Source: Davidsoniella eucalypti
Taxonomy: Eukaryota; Ascomycota; Sordariomycetes; Microascales; Ceratocystidaceae
Assembly (NCBI GenBank): GCA_004009845.1
Contig: RMBW01000075.1
Location: forward strand, 1 to 64,000
Direction: 5' to 3'
DNA length: 64,000 bases
The notes below the pieces were generated by a model. The model was not told the DNA's origin and searched no databases. It saw only the letters and a list, made by a program, of their open reading frames with translations. This document shows positions 52,810-64,000 of this stretch, piece after piece (the first letter of the stretch is position 1; the number at the start of each line of letters is the position of its first letter). The position numbers and the translations under genes were made by a program.

Positions 52810-55800
52810 CTACAACTTCTTTTCTTCTGACATTGGTGAAGCTTCAGTTATCGGCGTTAATGCGGGTATAGACGGCTCGAGTCCCTGCTCCGCTACGACA
52901 TCTAACTTGGACTGTTTCTCAAATGTCATACTCAAGTCGGCATCTTTGACAGAAGCCGTTGGTACCAACTGCGAAGCCTTGTCATTTTCCGTAGAAACTA
53001 TAGAAAGAATGACTGGAGAGGTCAGTGCTGATGGGCACTCCGGTGGGACAGGGATGATGGTGGGTCTTGAGGTCGTGGTAGGCTCGACACTGACATCAGG
53101 ACTAGCAGAAGTCAAGGGAGAAGTTGGGGCAGGCGTGATGGGGCTAACTGGAGTAGAAGTTCCAATGCTTCCAGAGCCTGCCACGGGTTTCCTGGGCCCA
53201 ATCGGCACCCTATGGTCTTCGTGTGATCCTCGAGGTGGTGGAACTGGCTTCCTCCCCTCCTGTGACGGTCTTGCCGGTGCGGCTGGCTTCGTCGTGTCGT
53301 CGTCGACTTCGGGCTTTACTACCTGATTGACTTTAAGATCGAGTGGTTGAGATGCAGCCGAGTGCTCACGATGTTTATGTAAACCGTTGTGATCAGGGCG
53401 CGGCATTTCGAAACTACGGCCACGTGACGCCGAGCCGACAGTAACGCCAGCGTTTATGCTAAAGTGCGTCTCAGTGGGAGGAGGGGACTTTGCCCGTCTT
53501 TGGTCAGCAATCTTCTGATCAACAATTTCTTTGGCCTCGCGGTATTTGTTTTTGATCCATCCCAAGCCACGGTCTTCGCCACCTGATGCTACATCATAGG
53601 GGCTATTTGACTCAAATGATTCATTGGTGATACTCTTTTGGCCTCGCGTTAAACCACTTCCAATCGAAGTAGTGCTAACATCAGCATTGCTGTTGAGTCC
53701 CAGAGCTGCACGGGGGGAGGTCAGGGGTGCAATGATACCTGGCATATCCTCTTTACGAGGCCGAGATAGTCTCCAACGACGCTTCTTCTCCTTGTCGGGC
53801 TCGGTCGAGCCAACTGAAGCAGTATTTAGCGTAGAGTGTTGTGACATTTCATCGATATGATCGATATCAGATCCTTCGTTGAAAGACGAATGTAATGACG
53901 TGGGCGGTGATTTTTTAGTTTTCAAGTGGCCCACGCCATTACTATTCTCAGACTGGGCTAGGGACGAAGGAGAATGGGGCAGCTGCAACTTCAGCTGTGG
54001 CTGAGATGGTTGCTGTTTTATATGAGTGTGAGTTTCAAGTTGCGCTTGCACATTGACCCCCGAGGTGGCTTGACTAGCCCGTGGCACCGGGTTGGATGAA
54101 CTATCAGCTACAGCTTGTTCAACAGGGGATTGAGATTGGGTAGCGGTAGAATGAGAGGGAGAACAGTGTTCAGCAGTGTCCATGGGGTTGGCAATCTCGT
54201 ACATCGGCGATGCGCTGGTAGAGTGTGGCAAAGACGTAGTGGAGCTGTGCGCACTATCGTTCACACTACCTGGTATGCGCTTTTTGCGCAGCTTATTGAG
54301 CTGGCGCTTTTCAGGGCTATCGATACCGAAAGTAGGCGATTTCTGTGTTGACGGGGTCGTCGGTTCTAAAAGTCGATCTTGGCTACAATCGCCATGTTCA
54401 GCTATGGGAGTCTGCAGACTTGACAGGCTGTCGTTTGTGGCGTCTGAATAGCTTCCAAGGGCCAGTCCTGTAGACTTGACTCGCAAAGTGGCGGCACGAG
54501 ATGGCGTAGCTGGGGGCTCGTCGGTATATGCAACATCATCAGAAATAACACCAAGACTGCTTGCAGTATCACGAGGAGAATCGCGCTGAAATCGACCACT
54601 GGCAAGCGCAGGTGACTTCTTTGATGGGAGAGTATTACTGCGCCCAAGACCTCCGCCACTCGTTGGAGTAGATACGATTGAAGGCGTTCTTGGTGTCATA
54701 GCTCCGCTGTCTTGGCGAGAATGTCGGGATGAGACCGAGCGGTTGCGTCTCAGTTTTCCATCTCTACGGACACTCTCGGCGCCGGCGCTAGCGTTGGAGC
54801 CGGAACGAACAAGGCTAGAATTAGCGATCACGACACCAGGGACGCCAACAATTTCTATGCGATTGGGTCGTCCTTGCTGCATATCCTGCTTTGTTTGCTC
54901 ATCGGCCTCGGTTCCCTGCATTCCAAGGAGGAAATGATCTTGATTTTCGATCAAAAAGATGATAACCGATTGATTAAGGCGATATTCTTCGGGGAGCATG
55001 TCATGACTAGGGTGCGAAAGCATGCCAGGCTGGAAAATGGCTGCCAGGTTTTGGGAATTCATGCGGTTTTCATCAGCCTTGGCAGCGAATACGGCCAAAA
55101 GATCCAACAGATACAGCAGCAACTGGCGGTTCAATGGCGGTAGCTGGGTAATGAGAGTCTGATAGCGTTCGATGACAAGGTCTGTGTTGACGTTTTGCAG
55201 CAAATGGCTGCCTTCGCTGTGATCTGGGGCACGCATAACAACTCCCTTCAATGGCTGACGGAACTTTTCATAGAGATCCAATGGCACCACGGGCTCGGGC
55301 AGATCGTTAAGGTAGCGACGCAATACGTTGGCAGCATCGTGAACTGTGTATCCTTCCCAGACAAGGCCCTTTCCGTAGCGGTCGGGTGAGTCGAAAATGG
55401 TCTTGAGTTCTTTGATGCGTTTCTCAGAGCCACTTAACCGAAAGATACCCTCAACTCCAGTGGCTATTTACAGCAGTCAAGATTAGTCTCTGCCCGAGCA
55501 ATAATTTCCCAGTCGCAGCTTACCTCTTTCTTTCAGAAAAACGCCGCATTTAGCGACTACTATTGGCACATAGCCGTAGATATAACTGTTGTTATCTTCG
55601 TCGACAAGCGAGATGGCAACGTTCGCATATTGGATTGATAGGCGGAGAGGTACTCCAAAGATTCCCGTGGGGCGCGTTGATATTACTATGAAGGGAGGGT
55701 TAGCAACTCGGTTTTATGTCCATAGTGCATGCAGAGTTGGGAAGAATGTTAGTTTGTTCATGTATCAGACAGCAAAGAGCAGCTTGGGCCACGTGAGGTC

Positions 55801-56238
55801 GAGCAAGCTAGCATATAACATCAACGCCAAAGTTGGCTGTGGCTACTATGATAAACGGTCATCGTGGAGATGGGGAAGACCGTCGGAAACATCGTATGCA
55901 CATTGCCAGAGAATCGTCGAGACGCCCGAAGAAAATGAGAGGCGAGCAATGTGCTCTATGCAAAACGAAGCTGTATGGAATTTGAAGATTTGCCCTGGAC
56001 ATAGCTTGCGCTCAGCCGGCATCTTTGGCGCATTGAATTGAACAACTCGAATAGAGGGAAGCATGCGAGAGAGACACGGGGGAGGCGGGGGGGAGGGGTA
56101 TTTACCATGCTCTGCTTCCTGGTGTTTAGTCGGGAGTTTGAAACTCTTCCACCACGATTTTAGGTCGCGCTTGGTGGGGGGAGAACCTGGGTGGTTCATA
56201 GGGCTTCCCTCGTGGGGAAGAAAAGAGCCGGACGTCAT
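52810..56238 (-). CDS. Sac7-like Rho GTPase-activating protein
   Basis: Three exons (56238-56106, 55685-55524, 55463-52810) encode 982 residues. The RhoGAP domain spans about residues 50-260. It begins GIFGVPLRLSIQYANVAISL and YGYVPIVVAKCGVFLKE; the arginine finger is Arg107 in GVEGIFRLSGSEKRIKEL, formed just after the second splice, and VHDAANVLRRYLNDLPEPV follows. This series matches yeast Sac7/Bag7, which down-regulate Rho1 in cell-wall integrity and actin control. The remaining 700 residues are Ser/Pro/Thr-rich and disordered, with short conserved-looking basic segments such as GWIKNKYREAKEIVDQKIA near 640. The true ATG is at 56238; the two codons before it (GTG GCG) are not initiators. 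The first intron is long (420 nt), the second 60 nt. Confidence 0.92.
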
Positions 56239-59200
56239 CGCCACAGCAAGATATCGCCAGCACGTATTCAGGGCAGTATAGCGGAGGTCGGCCGGGGGTT
56301 CTTTGAAGATCGTGGCCGTGGCAAGCTGCGGAGGGAGTCTGGCGAGGCCGACGGCTCTAGTCTCGACGGTACGGGCTTGCCAGGAGCAGAATGGTCGCTG
56401 AAAGAGATAGCGATAATTGAAGCGATAAAATTAGGCGTCTCGGGAATATTGACGGCGGTACGGAACGTAGCTGGCTGGTCGGGCTGGGTCCAGGTTGGGC
56501 AGAGGTTTGTGGCGGCAGAGGTTATTGAATGGCAATATGGTGGTTATCGAGGGGAACAGAACAGTCGGGGAAGAAAGAAGTTGGCAGCGACGGCAAGTGA
56601 GGCGATGGATGGTCTGTATATCTGTAGCCAGTGAGTGGAATAGTGGAAGAACAAACAGGCGATCAGAGCGAATCGGAAGGCGAAGTCAGTCAGTCAATCA
56701 ATCAGGGCTGGCTGGACAGTTTTGGCGAGCTTGGATGGGCGTTCGTTCGTTCGTTTTGCTTGCTCATCGAGTTGTAGAGGCCGGGACGGAGAAGAAGTAA
56801 GTAACTATGTATGTATGATTGAGTGCGAAAATAATAGGCCTGGAACAGCTACACTTGGAGGTGCAGAAGAGGTGCAGAAGAGGTGGTATCGATAGTGTTG
56901 GTATCAATGGTGTTTAATGCTAGTATTGGTGTCACTTGTAGCAGCAGCATCGAAGAAAGAGAAGCGAAACGAAGTGGTGTCTGCCAGCTTTTTGTGGCAG
57001 CTTTATGGGGCGGTTTTGCTTTTTTGTTTGAGGATATCCAGCAACCAAACAAGCCAAGCACTAGTTGGTTGTAGAAGAATTAGTACATGTAGTAGTAACA
57101 GTAGTAATACATCACTGTGGTAGCATTACGTACTAGGACTAGACGAAGCAAAACAGGGCCTATACTGCCCAGGCTAGACCAGGCCTGTCATTCTACTATG
57201 CTGTCCTATAGCATATTAGCACCAGCAAGTAGACGCACTGAAGTTATGGCCACAAGATTTGGGGTCCGAGCTTCTTTCTTTGTGCATTTGAACCAGGAAC
57301 CATGAATGTGAAGCCCACAGGTTTGATTTTCCTTCCTATCACAATTTTTCTCTCTTGTGTCTCTTGGTTCAGTGTGTTCGTCAGAATTTCGGCTTAGTGG
57401 CTTCACTTTCTTCCACTATTATCATTTTTCTTGGTGCTTCCATCTACTAACCAGCCTACATTATCTCTCATCTCGATCAAAAGGTTGAACTGGCGCCTAG
57501 CCTCCCCTACAAGCAATAATCGCCATACAGTGTCGTAGTCAGTCGTATGTACTTACAGAAATAAACAACGAAGGAACGAAAGGCAGCAGCCGAATCTTGG
57601 CGCCGATTCGACGGTCGGCCCTAATAGACAAGATACTGTAATAGAAGCTATGTATTGATGCAAGGAAAGGCCGCCTTCATCTCTAGATAGCCGTGGTGTT
57701 TCTTACACATTACATGCTCTTGATTTCCGTTCATCTCCCTAAATTAAGCCCACAGAATTCATGTATCAGTATGCTTAGAAGCAGCCTCATCTACAAGAGC
57801 CCCCAAACAATCATCTTTTTCTCCATGTCTGGGGGGTCAACATCCGCATGAAACGCTGCGTTCTCGCCCATTCCTTTATCTCGATAGCAAGCCTAAACTC
57901 TGGGACGGCTTTCTCTTCACTCATCCACTATCCGTTCATGGAGGGCCCCATGTGATCGCAAGATCGAGGCAGCGCAGATCGCATTATATGTAGACCTCAA
58001 AAGTACAGTCTTAGTTGTATATATATGTATCATCCATTTGCTTCCTTTCATATCTATTATGTCTTCTTGTCGCCGATATGGCCTAACATTATTTACCCCA
58101 GACAAAACCTTCACCACATGTATCCAGATCGCTCGAGTTCAGCCCCTTCTAGGCCATCGCCAGGAAGTATTCACTATAAACCACCACTAGGTCGATACGT
58201 GCTAGCTTACCAGGAACTAAAAGGGCTGGCAGGAGCAGACTAACATAGTTTCTAGTGATAACCTATGCCTAGGCCAGCACCGGTTGTTCTCTTAAAGCTA
58301 CACTAACTTAGACTTAGTCCAGCCATCGCTCAGTACAATAGCCCCAAGGGATTAGAGCGCCAGCAAGTTTCTGTGTAAGTTGTCTCGGAAGCACCTAGCT
58401 GCTAAGCCCGTAAGTCTATCCCAAAATAACGGTAACCCACGGCTTCCAAGGCTTCCATTACTAAATATACATGCGGAAAACGGATGCCTGCGATAGTCGT
58501 AGCCTACAAAGAACTTTGGTATTGTTACGGTTATACCAAAAATCCCCGAAATACTAGATTCATGCAAACAATTATACGTGATAATGTCATCTTTCGATTT
58601 CACATCTTGTAGGATCAAAAGTAAGACCTAATAATCCATAGATCTGGCTTTCCTCCCTTGCTATATTTATTTCTTTATTTTGAGCACGTCCCTTTCCCTT
58701 TCACAGCCAAGCATACAGATACGCACTATGATGCTTTATTAGTTACTTCCTACAGTCAGGGCACTTAAGCTTTATACAACTAACAGTCGGCATGTACGTA
58801 GTATAAACAGCTACATACTCGCTACTAAATTAGTCTTCAAAATGCTACTAGTCTCTTAGCTTCATTCCCAGCAACATGGTGAGCAGTAGTACATCTATGC
58901 GACTCTTAGCATATCACTTGTAGCTGTATAGTTCTGGTACTCGTCTAACCCACTATTTTAATATCTATGTTATCCTACTCTCCCCGCCATATTGTATGTC
59001 GATTCAACGTAGACACATGTATTCACTATGCATACCAAAAGTATCATACTAGACTCGGAATCTCAATGCGACAAAACCCAATGAAGCAGCCGCCATGAGA
59101 AAGAAAAAAGGAGGTCGTGGTAAACAGATACTGTCCCTACGATCAAAATCATGTAAAGCCCTTCAGATCGCCTCCCTAATCCGTGGCTCCGACTACAGTA

Positions 59201-61404
59201 TGCACCTAGAAAAGACACGATGTTACCAGCCAATCCAGCCGCTCGATAGGGTCCTTGCAGCATCACTACGTCTCTTTGAGTTAAGTTTCTATTTTGAGTA
59301 TCAAAAAAAATACAGTCTGGCATAGTATTTAATTATCGACTCCTTCTCTAGCGCCCGCTACACAGCGTCTCCTTGAACGAGTTAACCCCAAATTGTGCCC
59401 GGCACGTGATCAAGCCGTTTGTAGATGGATACTGAATCTGCCAAGTTGGGCGAAATATGATACATATACACAATGCCATCTGATGCCCCTCTCTCGTACA
59501 TTTATCTCGTTTCAATGCCCCATGTACAGCCAGACTGGTCCAGGTACCAATAATAACGATATAGCGATATAGTGATATACCTAGCTGTACATATAGAAGC
59601 CGTCTTAGTCGCAAAATAGGCTCTCGGATTGGTATTCAAATCTACCGGTGATACCATATAATTTAGACAACTACATATTGTTCCGATGAACCTCAATTAC
59701 ATCGTGTACATATATGCACATCTTTAGTTGAATCAATCAATATCCACGGTCGTTAATCAATACCTTCAATAGTACAATATATAGTATTACAGTTGACACA
59801 ATATACAGTGTGATTTTGATATTTAGTAAGTAGATCATGAAGGGTTCGGAGTTCGTTTAATATAGCCAGGGTTGACTCTAAAGCCCAATTTCAATACTCC
59901 ACTAGTAGAAAATGTTCCGGATATATTCTCAATCTAGGAGCTATTGGCGTATACGTATGTTGATGTATCAATAACGTCAAGTTCCTATCAATTGGTTCGG
60001 GGAGCGCTGCTAACACACAAAAGTCGCCGCATTTTTGACAGCAGGGGTCATATTCAAGACTACAGGTAAACCAAAACTAATAGGGCACATGGTTCTCGGC
60101 AAAAGCCATGCATACGCAGGCGGGAAGGATATATCATAGCATCTTGAACAAAGCATTATACGTATAGTGATGTAGTCTTGTGGCTGTGCCTACTTGAAGA
60201 CTGTATGCGCCGGATTTTCTAATAGAGATCCTTGATTTTTTTCCGTCAAGTGCCCCATCAAGTACAAAACACAGTATACATACGTAGGTATTTGACAGAG
60301 TCATGTCTCTATGCATGTAGGGCTCAAAAAAGACCTTTTGTCAGCTAGGCTCCCAGATATATGTGCGTCTTTTATAGACCAATATGTGGCAAGCAAGAAA
60401 GAAGACGTCGTCACCTCGGGGCTCTGAGTGGCCCCCTCGTGTGGATCATAACCGTGTCCTAAATCTTGACAATGATATTACAGTGACATCATAGTTCGCA
60501 ATCATAGTTAGACTCGGCTACTGGTTGGGCAGCCCATTAGCTACCGCAGCTGCATTAAAGAAACGTCAACATAAGTATATATACAGTTAGATTATGATGG
60601 TTCAAGTGTATTAATATCCTTCCCAGAAAGTTGCAAGAAAAAATGGGTAGGTGGCAATGCGTATCGAACATTGTGGCTTGTAGAACAACATACAACAAGT
60701 GAACTTCACGTGGCGGTCAATTATCCTGTGTTAAATACACCGATCTCTGAAGCTAGTGCTTATAAGAGCATCTGGAGCAAGGAGATGTTTCCGAGTATAA
60801 GATACAAGGTGGAGTTCGCCAGATGTTCTGGGTATGCTTCGGTTACAAAGCTCGTACGGACCTCGTCGTGTTTGACGGCACCCGACAAAAGATGAGTAAC
60901 CGTTATAGTACAAGAAACAAGTCAAAGAGAACCTGCATGCTACTATATGTAGTCACCTGTAGTGTAACTAAGCTATTATCATGGGTTCTCTAAAAATTCA
61001 TTTACAGGTAAACAGTTTGACGGTAATCTTCATTATTGTCTTATTCCACCACGATAGATTTATCTATCTACTTTGACATTCAATTGTAAATTGAGGACAC
61101 AAGGGTTACAAGCATAGCAGGGTTGTGCAAGCACAGACCCTACCGATGAACCCTAACCATAGTAGAGTAAAAGCTAGGGTCCACTTTCGTCACCCTGGAA
61201 GCATCCCTTAACGCAGATTTCATGGTAAGCTTCGCGCGTCGCTAAAATAAAGGTGGAAATACAAGAAAAACGACCTTGCAAACAAAACGGCAGCCAGCAA
61301 AACATCACCAACTAAACCAACAGTGTTTTGGGCCATTCAACGACAACACCTCCACAAAGTGATGCGCTGAGGCATCTGTAGCAAACCGTACAGCTGTAGC
61401 TACC
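56239..61404. other. Gene-poor region, 5.2 kb
   Basis: The part up to about 57.0 kb is GC-richer and likely holds the RhoGAP promoter and leader (minus strand). From 57.1 to 61.3 kb the sequence is AT-rich with dense stops and I see no gene, tRNA or element with terminal repeats. The last about 100 bases before 61405 are the leader of Nup188. Confidence 0.55.
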
Positions 61405-64000
61405 ATGGCTAGAGAATCGAAAAATGTTTACTTCCCGCCCCTGGCCGAGTGCCTGCGGATAGAGTCTAAGATAATGTAAGTGCAGGCTCATCGCGATAGA
61501 GGAAGCTTGCGCTTGTTAGAATGATGAGTTGTGTCTTCATTGGCTACGTTGCTTCAGTTACTGACTACGGCCCTCATTGTACCTCTAGCTCCTGGAAGAT
61601 GATGGCGGCTGCCCTGTCCGACGTCACCGCATCAGTCCAGAAAACCACAGCCTTCAAGGCCTTTGTCACCGACGACTTCGTGATAAAGTGCATGAAAGAG
61701 CCCTCAGCAGCCTTTGGCCCGGCCAATGACGCAACGCGATCCGATTTCCAGTCCCGCACCGCAGCCATTAACATCACCTCTGGCACCAACTCGAAATTCA
61801 ACCTGGACCAGATCAAAAACGACTCAACATGGCTCAGTTCCAACGCCCGAATCAACATGGTGTCGGCGCTGAGAGTAGTAGTAGTCGAGTGGCAGGCCCG
61901 CGCAGAAAGCCGTCTGACTGGCCCATTGTCTGCCCAGGAAGTCATGAACTTGCAGGAGGCCAGTGGTGGTGCCGATACCCTATCGACCACGTTAGCTGTG
62001 ACTATGCGGGCCCAGGAATCGATCGATGCCGATGACCTGGTTGCGATATTCGAGAAAGAAGAGACCCGCCGTCAACGCATATTCCAGACATACCTTTCCG
62101 AGCGACGAAGCTATCATATGACCCTCGACTACATGCACACAAACCTCCTCTACGGCATACTTCCCTACTGGGATGCTCCTGAGCAACCGGACGTCGTTGC
62201 TTTTACACCAAAGCGTGATTCTCCAACCACTGCCAAGGCACTGTCCGAGGGAATCTGCGAACAGTTTCTAGACGTTCTGTCAGTAGCTATGGACAACGCT
62301 GCAAACCCGATCACATCTCTTACCGATGATCCTATACTCAACACAGAAGAGGTTGCAGACGATTACCAGTCCATGTTATTCACAGAGATGACACACTCTA
62401 TGTCCATAATCTACCAGTCGCTACAGTACATCGACATGCAGATGGACGGTATTCTCATTACACCGACTATTGTAACCCACTGGTTTGCCCTGATGGCCAA
62501 GGGCTCATTCCTTGAGATACCAGTACGTGAAACCATTCTTCAACTAATCTGTGTCTATGCTAACTCTATATATATATAGGAAGAGTCCTTCCCCGTGCCT
62601 AGTCTATATGGCCCGATCACCACTCTAGTATGCGCCACTTCATTACACCTCTTGAACCCCCACCGGACCATTAAACTCTTAAACCACGATGAAGATATCA
62701 AGAATGACGAAGTGCCGTATTTTACATCACCGGAGACCCTTGAGCAAATACACACTTCTTTGTTAGCTGCAGCCGAGGGAGGCGCTGCGAATCTCACACC
62801 CGAAATATTCGTATGGAGTATCCTTTTACATCGCATGCATCTGTCATACGCTGAGCGCAATGATAAGCGTGATACGATCCAGCAACAGAGATCTGCCGAG
62901 GCACTTGAACACGACCCCTACAGTAGGCCATCCGGTAGACGATCGTCCATTGGTAGTATCGTTTCCTTAGAGACTACCTCTTATGATAGCTTCCTTATGA
63001 CCGCAGGCCTTGAAAAGGATGTTCAAGTCATTGAACATCTTGGACAATTGTCTACCCAAAATGGCGTGGCCTTCAATGTCATCCAAAACATGAGCGAAGT
63101 GGCGGGCATAAGACCCAATGCCGCCTTCCCACCCCTACAAGGCTTCCGCATTCGCTCTACATTCCGAGATTTTGTCACTTTCACATTCCCTTTGATACAG
63201 TACCAGAGCGACAATGTGGAGGCCATGATATCTATCTTGTCTGCCGGTGACTCTTATTGGCTCCAGAGTTCTGATATATCACCACCAGAAAAGTTCGATC
63301 CCGCAGACCTTATTCTAGAAGACACCATGGCTTTGGAGTGTTTCTTCCAGGAGGCTATTAATCGTTATCCAGTCGAGGCAATCCCATTCCTACGGTTCTG
63401 CAAGGCTCTGGTCAGATCAACCCCTAGCACCGAGGAGAATAGTGGTACCTCAAAGGTCCTCGATATGTTGAAGAATACACCGAGAGTGACGTTTGTGTTC
63501 CCAGATAGTTATCAAGACTATGAGTTGACATTTGAAGACGAAAACACAAACTCCTTTATTCTCCACAATGAGATAGCCATCATTGGCGCAGCAACTCGGT
63601 CACGCTACGGCAATGCCGGCGTTGGCTTTGTTATCCCCGCTGGAACAAGTGGGCGTTTCATATTAGATACTGGCAGACTGGCATTTGTCGACTACCCTCA
63701 CTCTGCGCTGCAACTGATGGGAAGAAGACTTCAGATTAACTACTGCAGAGTTGGCTTTGAGTTGCTACTTGGCCCAATGGACGAGGAGGAGGTGGCCGAG
63801 ACAATCTCCCTCATGGCTTACCTATTACGGGCAGAGGCCAAGAAAGATTCTTCCAAGGACCTTCCACAAGCTGCTGCGTACAACGTTGCCCAGATTTGCG
63901 AGGAAATCAGTACTGCCATGGAAGGCGACCGGGATATACTCGGTGTTGTTTGCGACATAATGGACCACTATCTCCAAGACGACACTGCCTTCAGCTGTGA
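61405..64000 (+). CDS. nup188: Nucleoporin Nup188, N-terminal part (cut by window end)
   Basis: Exons 61405-61475, 61589-62522 and 62580 to beyond 64000 give 808 residues so far, with the frame open to the edge; the family is about 1650-1900 residues. Nup188 is an alpha-solenoid scaffold protein of the inner ring of the nuclear pore. The start MARESKNVYFPPLAECL joins ESKI-ISWKMMAAALSDV. The first acceptor must be at 61588 (CCTCTAG), because the nearer CAG at 61557 would put a stop in frame. ALRVVVVEWQARAESRLTGP (about 145-165), TYLSERRSYHMTLDYMH and LLHRMHLSYAERNDKRD match fungal Nup188. Toward the edge, GVGFVIPAGTSGRFILD resembles the SH3-like insert seen in fungal Nup188. The second intron ends in a TATATATATAG acceptor. 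Confidence 0.9.

Noticed and set aside
61521..61588. Alternative Nup188 start at the ATG near 61521
   Set aside because: It would replace the conserved start YFPPLAECL with an unrelated leader; splicing from 61475 to 61589 gives the family sequence.
1..64000. CRISPR arrays, viral integrations, long terminal repeats or complete transposase genes
   Set aside because: None seen on either strand; the window is eukaryotic and the only mobile traces are the short SINE-like copies and possibly the 12067-12144 inverted repeat.

Overview
The window is nuclear DNA of a filamentous ascomycete (Pezizomycotina; a Sordariomycete is my guess, not proven). The evidence is short introns (about 56-126 nt, one of 420 nt) with GTAAGT-like donors and CTAAC/CTGAC branch sites, fungal-only families (Mso1, Sac7-type RhoGAP, UstYa/DUF3328), and compact housekeeping genes separated by AT-rich gaps. 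There is no operon structure, CRISPR array or viral block.

Layout. 1-8 kb: a Cid2/Mix23 mitochondrial protein and the NatA subunit Naa15, then a repeat-rich 2.2 kb gap with four copies of a short SINE-like or 5'-truncated non-LTR element (two with clear 14-16 bp target-site duplications), ending at a tRNA-Asp gene. 8-31 kb: housekeeping genes. These are glucosidase I (GH63), a tiny repeat protein with three GRAGYNR motifs, mitochondrial MnmE/Mss1, Mak16, Mso1, a Gyp7-type RabGAP, formyl-THF deformylase, Nop10, a possibly broken antisense ORF, and Nob1. 30.7-39.9 kb: a 9.2 kb gene-free AT-rich stretch.

39.9-51.7 kb is the accessory part. An intronless GC-rich 5.1 kb gene encodes a 1706-residue adenylation/carrier/membrane protein laid out like bacterial epsilon-poly-L-lysine synthetase: A-T, then three pairs of membrane helices, each followed by a hexapeptide (LbH) acyltransferase-like domain. 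Its adenylation domain has an acyl-CoA-synthetase-like FHVGG motif where an amino-acid-activating domain would carry an Asp. Convergent to it lies a UstYa-like (DUF3328) oxidase with two HxxHC motifs, then a secreted subtilisin-like S8 protease. This is the best candidate for an undescribed biosynthetic locus.

52.8-56.2 kb: a Sac7-like RhoGAP. 56.2-61.4 kb: a second gene-poor gap. From 61.4 kb to the right edge: the N-terminal half of nucleoporin Nup188, cut by the window end.

Many housekeeping genes here serve translation (Naa15, tRNA-Asp, MnmE, Mak16, Nop10, Nob1), but I take this as chance. All exon joins were made by eye from splice signals, reading frame and family conservation. Functions come from recognised family motifs, not from a database search.
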